From positions 31,374,986 to 31,438,985 of the forward strand of contig NC_135355.1 of NCBI RefSeq assembly GCF_051622035.1: a DNA stretch of 64,000 nt. The letters are read 5' to 3'. Shown in pieces: positions 35,533 through 48,297 of this stretch. Made by a program: the position numbers and the translations under genes. The DNA comes from Arctopsyche grandis. Its lineage: Eukaryota; Arthropoda; Insecta; Trichoptera; Hydropsychidae. The notes under the pieces are model-generated. The model had not been told where the DNA came from, ran no database searches, and saw only the letters and a program-made list of their open reading frames with translations. The stretch's first letter is position 1; each line of letters begins with the position of its first letter.

Positions 35533-35670
35533 AGGATTTACCCGACTTCGCTCGGTATTTATAATATAAACAGCTTAAACATGGCTAATCTGATAGTAAA
35601 CATTCATTTGTTTTTTTATTAAATTTATGTGAATCGGAAAAAAAATAATATTCAATGATATCAATAACAT
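35533..35670 (-). mobile_element. Helitron 3' end fragment
   Basis: TTTACCCGACTTCGCTCGGT followed by the family block TAAACATGGCTAATCTGATA. The opposite end is not recognisable; the element grades into the repeat at 35690. Confidence 0.7.
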
Positions 35671-35689
35671 CGTCCTTTTAAATATATTT

Positions 35690-36060
35690 AATTTAAAATA
35701 ATATTTATATTTAATTTTTTAATATGAAAAAAATGGTAAAAACTACCTACCTACCTACATACATATGTATAAAAAATATAAAACACCAATAGAAAAAATA
35801 ATTAATTAATTAATTAAATAAATTTTCAATAGATGGTGCTAAATGCTTAGAGAATTAACGCCGTCTATTAGCCTAGAGAAAACATTGGTAGAAAACAGTA
35901 TATATAGAAGTTTTTTATTTTGTTATTATATTCGTACGTTTTGTTGGCATCGTTTTAGCTGTGAAGTACATATATATGTATATATGTATGATCGATATAT
36001 GTATATGTATCGAATCGAAACGACTATTATACATAGTACGGCAAGCATTATCGCAGACAG
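35690..36060. repeat. dispersed repeat shared with 51945-52210
   Basis: Shared blocks: GGTAAAAACTACCTACCTAC, AAAACACCAATAGAAAAA, AAATTTTCAATAGATGG, GCCTAGAGAAAACA and TTCGTACGTTTTGTTGGCAT. Its 3' part (GTACATATGT...TCGAATCGAAACGACTATTA) also recurs at 35470-35515 and 52485-52525. No protein frame is shared. Confidence 0.8.
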
Positions 36061-36232
36061 AAACACAAAATAGCGATATTATATAAATGTATATGTGTCA
36101 CAGTGAAATTATATTTCAAGTGAAAATATATTTTCACTGACGTTTCGGTGAAACCATAACCAGTTACATTTTCTGAGTTGGTTTTATTCATTTAAGATTA
36201 GATTGTTAGGGTTGGTATTATTTAAGAGTTAG

Positions 36233-36618
36233 GGGTCTACCTCACGGCACCGAAAGTCTAAAGATCGAAAGAGCAAATATCGGAAGGCAAAGATCGGAAA
36301 TCGAAAGATCCTAAGTCGAAAGATCAAAAAAAAGGGCGCATGGTAAACGGTACTATGTATATATATAATATATGTATATATGAAATTATCTCTCTTTTTG
36401 TCAAACAGCCTTGTTTAATGTGCGCGCGCAGGATACGGGAGGAAAAGCCTGTTCCTCTTGTTCCTGTTGTACCCTGCTCGCGCAAATTAAGTGAGGATGT
36501 ACGACGGGGGAGAGAGAGAGTTTTACCGCACGCTATTGATATATCTGTATACTAACCGTTTTTCATATGTATGCATGGTAAACGAACATTTTCGATTTTT
36601 TAACATTCGGTGCGGTGA
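36233..36618. mobile_element. foldback element, diverged copy
   Basis: Left end GGGTCTACCTCACGGCACCG, then GATCGGAAATCGAAAGATCC. Middle GTACCCTGCTCGCGCAAATT. Right end TTAACATTCGGTGCGGTGA. The left inner arm is partly replaced by TATATG-type sequence, so the palindrome is imperfect. Confidence 0.75.
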
Positions 36619-36841
36619 CTGTCACCCGATTAGTAGATAAAGTCGCCAAATTTAGAACACAGCATTGGTTATGTTAAGAACATAATACAAACATAAAATT
36701 GTCAATTGGTAAATTTCTAGCATTCCGCTGAATCAGTCTGTTTGTAAAGGTGACAACACTTTTCATTTTTTAACATGTATATAAATGTGTACATGAACAA
36801 GATTCATTTGGTTTTTTTTTCACAAAAATACTACATTATAT

Positions 36842-36847
36842 TATAAA
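36842..36847 (+). promoter_or_regulatory. TATA box of cysteine-repeat gene 1
   Basis: TATAAA 69 bases before the ATG of the gene starting 36911, a plausible core promoter position. Initiation site not certain. Confidence 0.4.
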
Positions 36848-36910
36848 AGATTCCGTGCACTTAAATCTTGATGATTTGATTACAGATAACTTTTCCATTT
36901 CAGATTAAAA

Positions 36911-37760
36911 ATGAAAATTTTGTGTGCAGTTTGCATTTTTGTTGCAATAGTTTGCACGATTTTGCCGTCAGAGGCGCTAGAGTGCGGAGAAGTCGACTGT
37001 CCTCCAGAAGCGACAACTTGCTCAGTCAAATACACTATTGCCAATAAACCAAGAAGAAAAATTAACACTGTCAAGTGCTTTAATCCCTTTCGTGAGTAAT
37101 AGTAAAATTATGAACCCCCGCTCGTCTTCACAGATTAAATTGTATATGTAATATAAAAACTAGATTTAAATTATTAGACATTTAACTGATTACAGATAAA
37201 AACGTATACACAAAAACGTACGAAACGCCATTGGACGTTTTGTCGACTGCAGCACCATTGCCAGTGGTAGAGTGTGGTGGATATCAATGTAAAGAAGGAG
37301 CGTACAATTGTACTACGATAACGACGCCATCTTTAAAAAAAAATCCTCCTCAAGAGACTACTCATCTGGTGTGTCGAGATGATGAAGGTAGTGCAATTTT
37401 CTCAAGTTTCATTTCAAAAAACTGACATGAATTTAATTTTAACGGCTTTTTTCTAGGTGAAATAATAGAGGAGAGGGATATAGTGCGCACTCTATCAGTA
37501 CCAGAGGCGAATGGTTCAACCCCTCCAACTTGTGAAGGACATAAATGTCCTCCAGGATCAAGAAGTTGCACGTACGACACTAAGATTCATTTAGATCCGT
37601 TCAAAAAAACGTCGCATGTAACCTGTTTCGATATAAAAAGTAAGATGTCAAAAGTATCAAGCATCAAACAAAAAAAAAATTAAACAAAAAAAGTGTACTA
37701 AATTTATATATATTTTTTTTTATAGAAAAGAAAACATCAGAAGTAACATTGGTATTATAA
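36911..37760 (+). CDS. secreted three-unit cysteine-repeat protein 1, 196 aa
   Basis: Exons 36911-37091, 37196-37387, 37457-37639, 37726-37760; all introns are phase 1. A signal peptide (MKILCAVCIFVAIVCTILPS) is followed by three units with spacing C-x4-C-x6-C-x~18-20-C: ECGEVDCPPEATTC...VKC, ECGGYQCKEGAYNCTT...LVC and TCEGHKCPPGSRSCTYD...VTC. Exons 1-3 each encode one unit; exon 4 adds a short tail ending TSEVTLVL. The twelve conserved cysteines imply two disulphides per unit (inference). It is paralogous to the convergent gene at 37881-38664, with the same exon phases and a 183-nt third exon in both. I do not recognise the family; a secreted binding, defence or venom-type role would be speculation. 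Confidence 0.85.
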
Positions 37761-37874
37761 CGAGAACAAAATAACTCAATTACATCACATTTTTATAAAT
37801 ATTTATAATTATTATAATTTTATGACATATTTTGTTACCAAAAATAATTGCTTGTATGATTTTTTTACGATGCC

Positions 37875-37880
37875 AATAAA
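37875..37880 (+). terminator. AATAAA signal of gene 1, abutting gene 2 stop
   Basis: Canonical AATAAA 115 bases after the stop of the plus-strand cysteine-repeat gene. It touches the minus-strand stop codon of its convergent paralogue (37883-37881). Confidence 0.6.
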
Positions 37881-38664
37881 TTATACTACTGTTTGAATGA
37901 GTGTTGCATCTGAAATTTTTTTTAAAAAATTAGTCACAATGTACGGAAAAATTCAACAATAAATAAAGAAAACAATACTACTCACTTTTAAAATCATAAC
38001 AAGTCACTACTGTGGACTTTTTATATGGGTCCAGTTGAATAGTGGTATCGAATGTACATCTAAGAGAACCATGTGGACAGGTGTAACCTTCGCATATAAG
38101 TGGAGGAACTTCTATCGTCAAATTTGGTTCGATTTCATTTATAAAATTGCGTTCTTCAATAGTTGCACCTTTAAAAAACATTTTTTTTTTGGTTGATTTT
38201 GCACTTTTTTCGAACGAAAAAAATATTAAAACGTACCATCTGCGTCTTTGCACAGCAACTGCAAAGTTTCATTGGAGTGGAAGTTTTCAAATTGGAACTT
38301 TCGAAGAGACAAGCAACTGACCGACCCCTGCTTACACTTGTAGCCTCCGCATTCGATAATCGGCAAGGCAAATGGTAAATTGTCCAAAATAGTTTCGTAA
38401 TTGTCTTGTAATATCTTTACATCTAAAACGATTCAAATCGGTAAGTACTTCCGGCTTGATACTTATAATACGTAAATTTTTCAAAATGTACTCACTGCTA
38501 AAATCGTAGCAAGCGACATTGGTGTACTTCTTTTTGAAATCTTTAATCGCAAAATTAACAGAACAGGTCGCCGTTTCTTTGGGACACTCCAATCTATCAC
38601 ATTTCAAAGCCTCCGAAATTATAAAGTTAGCACACAAAGTGAAAACAAGTGCAAAACACTTCAT
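37881..38664 (-). CDS. secreted three-unit cysteine-repeat protein 2, 188 aa
   Basis: Minus-strand exons 38664-38496, 38422-38237, 38168-37986, 37909-37881, all GT-AG and phase 1. I prefer the ATG at 38664 (MKCFALVFTLCANFIISEA, a signal peptide) over one 31 codons upstream at 38757, because it aligns with the paralogue's start. The three units follow the paralogue: KCDRLECPKETATCSVN...VAC, ECGGYKCKQGSVSCLS...LLC and ICEGYTCPHGSLRCTFD...VTC. The third exon is 183 nt in both genes. The tail exon reads ATLIQTVV then stop. Conserved LDPYKKS/LDPFKKT and EGxxCPxGS patches suggest real constraint. Function unknown. Confidence 0.84.
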
Positions 38665-38757
38665 TTTGAAATTACAAAATGATGCTATTATAGAAAATAA
38701 CACTAACAATACTGAAGATCGATCGACACTAAGTGAACGTTTTTCGCACTGCGTCAA

Positions 38758-38763
38758 TTTATA
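38758..38763 (-). promoter_or_regulatory. TATA box of cysteine-repeat gene 2
   Basis: Minus-strand TATAAA about 95 bases upstream of the chosen ATG, with a possible initiator TTCACTT ~25 bases downstream. This places the 38757 ATG too close to the TATA box and supports the start at 38664. Confidence 0.5.
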
Positions 38764-38766
38764 ATA

Positions 38767-40436
38767 TTCATATTTTCCAGTTTTATATGTAAGCTAATTA
38801 TAGCAATTCAAATTCGTCGTTAATTGAATGAAAAACTGGAAATGTCACTATGTAAATATCAAGTAATCCTTATTGTATATTCATACAATATGGTGAACGT
38901 TATCCAAGGCTAAGAAGAAGACGAATAAAAAAAATATTTCAGAGAATAAATGTTTTTGAATTCTCATTTATTTTATTTTATTTTATTCTAAACAGAACAT
39001 TGTGGCATTACAGTAATTCCTAAAGCGCCACAATGGTCAATAAATATAACACAAAAAAAAAACAAAATAACAATAAAACATAAATTAATACATAACGAAA
39101 ATAATATACTAATCAATTATACATAAAAAAAATACATTTGAACATAAACATAAATACATCCATACATAAACATAAAAAATAGCATTTAATAATAACAGAT
39201 ATTTAAATATCAAAAAAATATATATAGCATAAGGAATGCCTTGCACCTACAGCCAGTTCCAATAAATATGTAAGAAACAACTACAAATACAAAACAGTTA
39301 ATCAAAATTTCACTCATAAATCATAATCAATCATGAAAACAATGATGAGCGCAGACTACCAGATAAATGGGTTAGAGTAATATCCGACAATTTACGCTCA
39401 CTAAGATGGAAAATATATATGTACATACATATGTGTACCTATTGGTAACATTATGTTAAATTTCAAGCTGTCCTTTAATTTACCTTTAGAAAATATTGCA
39501 AATGGCTACCGATATGTCAATGTCAATTTTGGCCATAAACATAAAAAAGTAAAAAAAACAATTCAAATGCATGACTGGAAATTTTATTAATGCATATATG
39601 AAAAAAGTATCAATAGAGATTGTGAAGATAAAAATTAAATTGAGAAATATTGCCAAAAAATATATACTGTACATATAGTATAATATAATCAACGAGGCAT
39701 GGATTAAAATAATAATAAATATATAGTTATTGACGCTCGACTGATCTATAGGTATATTGATATCTTATATTATTCTACAAAAAATACATATATTTCTTTA
39801 ATGTTTATTATTTTTCGATCCGCACATTCTTTGTGTCCATATTAGTCTGGTAAAATTAGACCAAAAAATAATAGTGAAGGTACATAAATTTACAACAAGC
39901 TGAAATTGAGTAAAATTGTAAAACATAATTATAAATGACATTTCAAAACTTTGAAATGAACCAAGACTTGTTGTGAGTATTTGCAAGAAATTTCTGTTGA
40001 CTGGTATGAACTGTCAGAAGTCCATCAAATAAAATATCAGAAGATGAAGATGTTGCTAAAGTTCGACGACGTTGTTCTGCAGCTTTAATATTTTATATTT
40101 TAAGTGTTTGTTACAATCACCGATGGAAAAATATTTTTACTTATATTACAGCTTCAGAGATGTATATACGTGGCGTACTTATGCATATTATGACGATAAC
40201 TCTTACAACTTTTTGAATCTTTATAACTCAGAAACGGTGGCTCTTAGAAAAAAAGTATTGATACATTTTTTATAGATAATTTTATGATCTACAATTTTTG
40301 TCTGAAGTAATTTTATGATAAATCTTACCGTTTTGCTGAAAATCGTGAAAAACCCATATTTTTGTCCTTTGACCTCGAGTAAATTTTTTTCCAAGTTTCA
40401 GAACGATGAGTAGGTTTGACATGTCATTTATAATTA
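38767..40436. other. AT-rich spacer with a LINE-like tail
   Basis: 38960-39060, read on the minus strand, gives ACTGTAATGCCACAATGTTC followed by (AAAAT)n, which looks like a retroelement 3' end. The remainder has only chance frames. Confidence 0.4.
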
Positions 40437-40920
40437 AGCTTAATGGTAGCGTATATAATAAGCACCACTGAGACCGAAGGTTCGAGTCATCGTCAAACTG
40501 CTGGTTAGGTTTGGGGGTTTTGTGACTCCAAATCGATCGCTTCTCTATTAGAGTTTGCCAATTTTATCTGATCATTGCTGAAACGGTTCCTGAAAAATTG
40601 GTATTAGATAATTTCCTGTTGTCACAAAAATCTGTCTGTGTATAATTTGTAAAAATTATGCACAGTAATCTGAAATCTATAGATATCTCTATAGACATCT
40701 CTATAATTTCGTATTTATTATATGTATAAAAATTGTATATAAAATCTAAAAATAATCCATAGATGTCTCTATGATTATTATTTCTGATTAATTGTTATAT
40801 GCTATGTATTCTGATTGTATATGTATATTGTATTTCTGACCGTTAAACGTACACTCGTCGCATTTAAGCAATCTGTAATGACGAGTGTATATTGATTGTA
40901 ACAATAAAATAAAAAAAATA
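40437..40920 (+). mobile_element. tRNA-derived SINE, tail type 2 (copy 1)
   Basis: Head AGCTTAATGGTAGCG (A-box-like) and GGTTCGAGTCATC (B box). Body GTGACTCCAAATCGATCGCT and AGAGTTTGCCAATTTTATC. Tail hairpin ACACTCGTCGC...GACGAGTGT and (AAAAT)n. Nearly the same along its length as 63429-63920. Confidence 0.88.
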
Positions 40921-42255
40921 ATAATTATGTTTTGAACAATTTTACTCAGCTTGTTGTAAATTTATGTATCTTTGAATGTCTAAATTGACCGAACTATATG
41001 AAATCGTACATGTTATATCATACTTTCTTATTCGATTATTTCAAAAAATAGCATTCAACATATAAGTATTTTTCTTATAGTTCTGATAGATTTTTCGCAT
41101 ATTAAAAATATATCTATAAGACTATTTTTTTTTTTTTGGTTTTTCATATGGTATTGAAATAATTTTCTAGGGCTCGGGAATCCTCTCGGCGACCCTGCAT
41201 GTATGTATTATAATACCTTTAATATACGAGACATATTGTGATCATTTATTTTTTATTTTATTTTAATCCAAATTTAATATATTTAAACTATAGAGTTTCC
41301 CCTATACAACGCAAATTATGATAATAATTGAATAATGCTATTGCCGATATTCGACCAAAGATGGCGCCATATTAACTAATTGAAAAACAAACGAATTTGA
41401 AAACGGTTGAAGTCATAATTAAAATAAAGCCAAAATGCAAACTGGAACATAAACATGCCTACCGTTATATTGACAATATCTCTATTGTCGCTTTCAACAG
41501 CTAATGGCGCCATTGAGCATCAAAATAAACAAAAGGTTAACGCTTTCCTCATTGTCGTTCCAATTGGAGACAGCTTTCGAAGGTCGATTATGCAATAATA
41601 ACCCTTTGCGTTCCGCTGAAGCGTATCTCCACGTACACAAAATTGCCATATATGTAATAATAATAGTTTCTATACCATTTTTGTGTGTGTGTGAGTGTGT
41701 TTTTGTCCAATATACTTGAACCGTAAAAAACGGCACGGTTTTTACTCGCAAACGTGACACAACCGGTTCGTGTGAACCGGTCATTATTTATCACATCTCC
41801 TATGTACATACTAGCTAGGTATCCATTCAGTAATGTGTTTTATTTTTATTTTTTGTCGTCGTGATTTGACAACTTGTACGTGTGTGTGGTATTATACACA
41901 TTTTTTTGTGATTCGATGGTTTTCAAATGTTTTTTTTATCGGAGTCGATGCGAAGTGCATCTTAAATGGAAACCGCTGTGCAATTCGTGCCGATTGCAAG
42001 AGTTCGTGATTGTGAGAAGAATTTGCAACTTGCAAACAATACGTTTCGCAATTTTCGATCGATCGCAAAAGGTTTTCTATGTTTGATACTTACTGTTTCG
42101 TGCGGAAGTTTTGTTCTATTGCCAGTGCACGTTCACTTTTTCATTGGAGGGTTAAATTTTTTCAAACATAGAGCGATCGTAATTTCCGTCAAAAATGACG
42201 GCAAGCAATATTTGATATTGGGCATGTCGAAAATATAGATAATATATATTATATA
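40921..42255. other. spacer, weak coding hints only
   Basis: A 90-codon plus frame at 41966-42238 has a hydrophobic stretch (FLCLILTVSCGSFVLLPVHV) and no recognised motif. It could be a stray exon but lacks splice or homology support. 41680-41704 is (GT)n-like. Confidence 0.35.
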
Positions 42256-42621
42256 CTAGTCGTTTTACCCGGCTTCGCTCGGTATTTGTAATATAAACTG
42301 CTTAAACATGGCTAATCCAATAGTAAACATTCTGAAACCAAACTGAAAAAGGAATTGGGATCCGCAATTGAAACAGGAATTTGGATCCGGAAATGAACAA
42401 AGAATCTGGAACCGCAACTGAAAAAGAAATCCTGAATCGGAATTGAAATCAGAAGAATCGGAATCGGAAATCGGAATCCAAATCGAAATCGGAATCGTAA
42501 TCTGAATCGAAAACGTAATTGAAATCGATATCAATATCGTCGTCATATAAAATTTAATTTTTTCGATAACGTCACGGATTCTACGAACCAAAACTTACAT
42601 ACATACAAAGTATATATTAGA
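42256..42621 (-). mobile_element. Helitron with degenerate 6-bp tandem insert
   Basis: CTAGTCGTTTTACCCGGCTT at the left and the complement of TCTAATATATA at the right. Between 42330 and 42540 lies a purine-rich simple repeat built on GAATCG/GAAATC units. Confidence 0.82.
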
Positions 42622-43433
<812 letters not shown>

Positions 43434-43598
43434 TATATATTAGAAAAAGGTCTTTAATTATTTCCAATGATAAAAATAACAAAGGTTTATACCATTTAGC
43501 CATTTTTTTTGCTAATGGGATTAAATGCAAAAGTGTTAATTGTTCCATTGAAAGATTAAAAACCTTCAAATATATTAATACTACCATAAAACCATATA

Positions 43599-43603
<5 letters not shown>
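43434..43603. repeat. ~175-bp dispersed repeat (copy 2)
   Basis: Inverted relative to 33869-34041. (TA)n tracts flank both sides here, so the unit probably has TA-rich termini. Confidence 0.82.
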
Positions 43604-43678
<75 letters not shown>

Positions 43679-43699
43679 TATATATATATATATATATAA

Positions 43700-43770
<71 letters not shown>
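43604..43770. repeat. (TA)n microsatellite
   Basis: TA tract interrupted by AAATAAATA and AAATACA near 43670-43705. Confidence 0.95.
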
Positions 43771-43771
<1 letters not shown>

Positions 43772-44370
43772 TATATAAAGTGCTAATTTGAATATATAGA
43801 ACATTTAAGAATCACCGATATTTCAAGTTAATGACTGCAACAAACATCACGTTTTCATGGAAATATATGTAAATGCATTTATATGATGAAAGTTAGAAAA
43901 TTTAGACTTTTAACTTTCAATGAAAATCAGTTTTTACAATGAAAAAATCTTCTCAAAAGTACAGATGTTGTAGAAGACGTGGTGATGAAATGTATGTATA
44001 CTTTGAAAATGAATATATTTGCTAAATAAATTCATTTTCAAAACAGTCTATTTTGGTTTACTGAAATGTAAAATATCAATGCATGACTTATCTAGAAACT
44101 TCAACCGTACTTAAAAGTCAATGAATTCAATCTACGAACTATAAACTGTGAATCAATGAGCTAGAGGCTATCATTTCATATTACAAATTAAGCTAAAGAG
44201 ATAAGCTGGAGCAACAGTACAGACTTTCAACCACTGAACTGTATTCCAATAATTTCAAACATAAAAAATATACATACCTTGATATAATTAAATCCTCCAC
44301 GTCTCCACGTCTTAGTACAAATAGTTTTCTCTACAGCTCCAAATCACACTATACATATGTACATTTAAAG
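43771..44370. other. AT-rich spacer, no gene seen
   Basis: No coding or repeat structure recognised. Ends at the left 8-bp duplication (44363-44370) of the hAT element. Confidence 0.5.
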
Positions 44371-46120
44371 CAGTGGTTCTTAACCTTTTCAGTGAGCCGC
44401 ACCCCTTTGAATCTGAAAATATGTTCCCGCACCCCCTTGAAAAATGAGTTTTGGAATCTTTAATTTAGAAAAATACATTTATTGCAAGATTTTTTCTTAG
44501 CGCACATATGTATGTATATTCCACTTGATAGGATACTTTTAACAAGGGCTTTTGAATTGATGCGCCCATAGATATATAATACACATAGATGGGCCCTGAC
44601 GTGTGATTTTGGTCGGATATCTTGTCTTCACTAACTGAGGGGTGCGGGGGTTTAACTAGCGGGGAAGTTGGGAAAAAAAGGTTTTTTCCCTACGACGCAG
44701 CGGTACCTACCTACCTACTGAGAGAAACTGTGCATGCGCCATGTATTATGCATGCGCCAAAAGGGAGACCAGTATAAAGCGTGAGAGCGGATCTAGTGTA
44801 TTATACATCAATGGTTGCGCCACATAATTTTGTGATTGTACCACTGGCATCAAATCGAGCCTTCTTTGACTTCAAGATGTTCAGACTATGAGCTGCACCT
44901 TCACCACCATGCACATTGTTGAAATGTTCTAATAACTTTGATGGTTTAATATTGGAGTTTGAAAACATCTTGGAACATAAGATGCATTGAGTTCGTTGTT
45001 CGCCATATTTTTCTGATGAACAAGTGAATCCGTAACCAACACAATCGTCTTTTCGTAACCAACATAATCGTCAGATAATAATTAATAAATAATAATTAGA
45101 AAGAATGTAAAACCAGCGGCGTGGTCTAGTGGTAAGTGTTGTATTCTGTCGTGAGGTGCTGATTTCGCTTCCCACTGGAGTCTCGTTGCTGGCCAGACCT
45201 TAGTTTGTCGAGGTCGGTCGTTTCATATCGGAATTTGTCAATTTTTCTGATTTGAAACGATTCCTGTAAAATTGGCTTTCTTACCCAATTTTCTATTACG
45301 AAAAACCTAGAGATATTATTATCTCTTAGGTTTCGCCTGATTTTCTCCTCAGATGTCTCTATGGATGATTGTTGAAATATATGTAAATATTTCGTATTGT
45401 TACAAAAACTTAATAATGTTATAATTCGTATTTGTTTACGACGTTTATATTAGTGTCTGACCATAGATGTCATATGTTATTTCGATTTGTTTGTATGTTG
45501 ATTTGTATGTATAATAATATATGTATTGTATGATGTATCGATTCTTAATCTGTTTGACACATTCGCCGCTTTGGAGCGATCTGTAAGGTGAATGTGCATG
45601 ATTAATTGAAAAATGAAAATAAAATAAAATAATAATGATGTATACTTCAAAATTTATATAATATCCTATTCGGGCTTTAATCACTGAACAATAAAGTATG
45701 TATTTGTTTCTGCTTTAAAATGGTAGATAATGTTTGCAATCGAACTTTCGTGTGTGTACACATGCTAGTCTCAAGAAGTTTTTTGCTATCTATGTATCTA
45801 TCTATAGTTTTTTTGCTATCGCCACTGTCGTAAAAACAATTGTAAACAGTATACCAGTAGAGACGACGGTGTGCAAATTCTGAGAAAACTGTCGTTATTG
45901 TTTGCGAGAAATGAGGAGAGAGCTTGACGCGATATCCTGCTATAAATGAAATTATTTTAGTTAAAGCTACCAAAGCGTCACGAGAAAAATTGGCCGTCGA
46001 ATATTAAAATAGTTTTCAAATACCACAACTAAATTTATATTGTTAAATACGCCTCCCGCACCCCCCGAGATGCCTTCTCGCACCCCATGGAGTGCACGCA
46101 CTCCCCGTTAAGAACCAGTG
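44371..46120 (-). mobile_element. 1.75-kb hAT element with BED-finger remnant
   Basis: Ends CAGTGGTTCTTAACC and GTTAAGAACCAGTG; exact 8-bp duplication ATTTAAAG (44363-44370 and 46121-46128). Sub-terminal CCGCACCCC and CGCACCCC repeats occur at both ends. The minus strand at about 45040-44815 encodes part of a BED zinc finger: TQCILCSKMFSNSNIKPSKL, then LEHFNNVHG, giving the C-x2-C...H-x4-H pattern of hAT transposase N-termini (ZBED/FAM200-like). The rest of the transposase is deleted. A SINE is nested at 45113-45636. Confidence 0.88.
45113..45636 (+). mobile_element. tRNA-derived SINE, tail type 2 (copy 2), nested
   Basis: Head CCAGCGGCGTGGTCTAGTGG is a good A-box region. The B box is diverged (CGCTTCCCACTGG). 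The body GTTTGTCGAGGTCGGTCGTT and tail hairpin ACACATTCGCC...GGTGAATGTG precede (AAAAT)n. It lies inside the hAT element, so it is younger. Confidence 0.84.
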
Positions 46121-46128
46121 ATTTAAAG

Positions 46129-48228
46129 GAAATCATAAAAAATATTATCTTTATATTAGACTAAAGAATGTAATCGGGAAATTGTAGTTTTTCCAGCATC
46201 TCTTCGTGAGAAATGAAAGGCATTGCGGTGTCCTTGCGCATGCGCAAGACACGATCGAGTATAATTACCCCACGTTTCCTGTCGTCGTTTAGAACTTCAT
46301 TTGACTGGTTTTGAATTTATTGTAAGTGCATTTTTTGTACTCGTTTCAGATCTACATAAAGACATACACACAAGCTTGGGTACCGAAGATCTTGATAACC
46401 TTCAACAGGTTTACAAAAAAAAATTACTACATCTAGTTATGCAATTTTTTTGACGATTGAAAAAAATGTTATGTTTGGGGGACTCTGGCGATGGTCAAAT
46501 ATGCGAATAGATTATCAATAACACTGATTGACAGGACATGATAAGACTATCTGAAAAACGATGTATTAAGCTTGACGTTTCTAGAAGACGATAGCGCTTT
46601 CGGCGACCGGTTCAGATATCATCGTATTAAAGAAGATGGTTTCAAAATTGGTTCAACCGGTTTATACGTGTATTATATTATATATTCAATTATTTATTTT
46701 TATTTTTTGCTCTTATCTACACAGTGATAAATGATCCTTTAAATATAATAGGTTTTATATATAACATTAAGTATCAGTGCAATATTATATGTATGTATAA
46801 TATATTTTTTATAAGATTATATGTACATACACACATAAGAGTTCCCAATAAACTATTTAACTAATCGCAACCAAATTTGCAGAAGCAATCTCCATAAATT
46901 AGCAACTTTATTCTTCTGATTATGCATTTTTTATTGTGTTTATTTCTTTTGTTTTTTTTAAGTAAATTACTTGAAAGGAAAATCATCGTTTTAATACTAT
47001 TTTTTTAGTTTTTAAATATTTTAAAAACTGTACTGAAATTTAAATATATACTATACAGGTGCTATGAATCTAAGTCCAAGGCCTTAAAGGGTTGATAGCT
47101 CATATAATTTAGAACATTTTGAGCCATACATACATTCCTCAGTCAAAAGTCTCATTTTTTTTTTTTTTGATTTTTAGTAAAAACACCAAAATCTCACAGT
47201 CAATTGCTAATACTAATACTAAGTTAAAAGTGGTATGTTGGTTAGTTAGTATTTTTTTTATTTTTCTAATGTTTATCAATCAAATAAAAACAAATGAAAT
47301 CGTCAGAAAAAATAATAGGCGAAATAAGTTTGCAAAAATTTGTCAAGTAGGAAAAAACTGATACTTTTTTTGTATTTAAAAAAATACCAAAATTTTCATT
47401 AATAGGTAAAACTTATGCATAACCGTAGATTTAATAAAAACAAATATATATTAGTACATTGCTGCTGATTTTGATTTCATTACAAATATATTTCGAAAAA
47501 TCATGAAAAATACAGTCAAAATTCATAAGAAAAATCGAACTTCATTTTTCATATGCAAATACAACAACTGGTGGAAAACGTGATTTTCCGCTACGTATTC
47601 TAGTTGTTTCCGTTTTCCATGTATTATTTTTACGGCATTACGGTTACTATAATAATATTTGACAGAATCGTCCAATAAAATCTATGAAAGAAAATTAAAT
47701 TAAATGTCTGGAAACGTATTTTAGTTGATTTTTGAGTTGATGGAAACTTAGGTAGATTAGGTACTTGCCTTAAATGGTTTTAAAGTTTATGTAAATCTGG
47801 CCAACGCATGGTACACATAATCAATTGGGTATACAGTCTTATATTATAAACTAATTGAATTGAATTTGGTTAGTGTTTGAAATTAAATTGAAAAACTACA
47901 ATATTTTGTCGTATAAAAAATATGGCAAAATATAAATGCAACTTGGAATGGTAATTGTTGTGGGTATTTTCAGTTTTAATCATTATTTTCAATTAAATTA
48001 TTATTTTTCATACGTTTATATGATATTTCTACATATAATAATAAATATAATACCGAGAAAATTCTACAAACAGGAAGTGAATGTTTAACGTTTTCTAAAA
48101 AAAATTGGGGTTTTTGCCATGGACTCAATTATTTCTATATTTTTTTTTATAATTCTTAATTTTAATTATTTAACAACGACGCTGGTTCAAATATGAACGT
48201 GTTTATCACTTTGGAGAAGATAAAAGTT
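46129..48228. other. AT-rich spacer upstream of the yellow cluster
   Basis: No supported gene. A TTGCGCATGCGCAA palindrome at 46238 matches the NRF1/Ewg-type core GCGCATGCGC. A possible small exon at 46350-46408 (frame LHKDIHTSLGTEDLDNLQQ) has an acceptor but a poor donor context. Confidence 0.35.
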
Positions 48229-48297
48229 TATATAAACCTGACCGGTTGACCGATTCGCGCACAGTACCCGTCTGACCATCAAACTGCACACACTTCA
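48229..48297 (+). promoter_or_regulatory. inferred promoter and 5' UTR exon of yellow-like gene 1
   Basis: TATATAAA at 48229-48236, an initiator-like CACAGTA about 30 bases on (near 48260), and a short leader ending TTCA|GTAAGT at 48297. The coding exon of yellow-like gene 1 begins 3 nt after an acceptor AG at 53651-53652, so an upstream noncoding exon is required. This is the best candidate in 5 kb. The implied 5' intron is 48298-53652. Confidence 0.5.

Noticed and set aside
41966-42238. 90-codon frame with one hydrophobic segment, considered as a chemoreceptor exon
   Set aside because: No receptor motif, no splice-linked neighbour, and adjacent to a Helitron.
46350-46408. Small exon reading LHKDIHTSLGTEDLDNLQQ
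   Set aside because: The only nearby upstream donor would leave a 28-nt intron, the downstream donor is weak, and no partner exon is visible.
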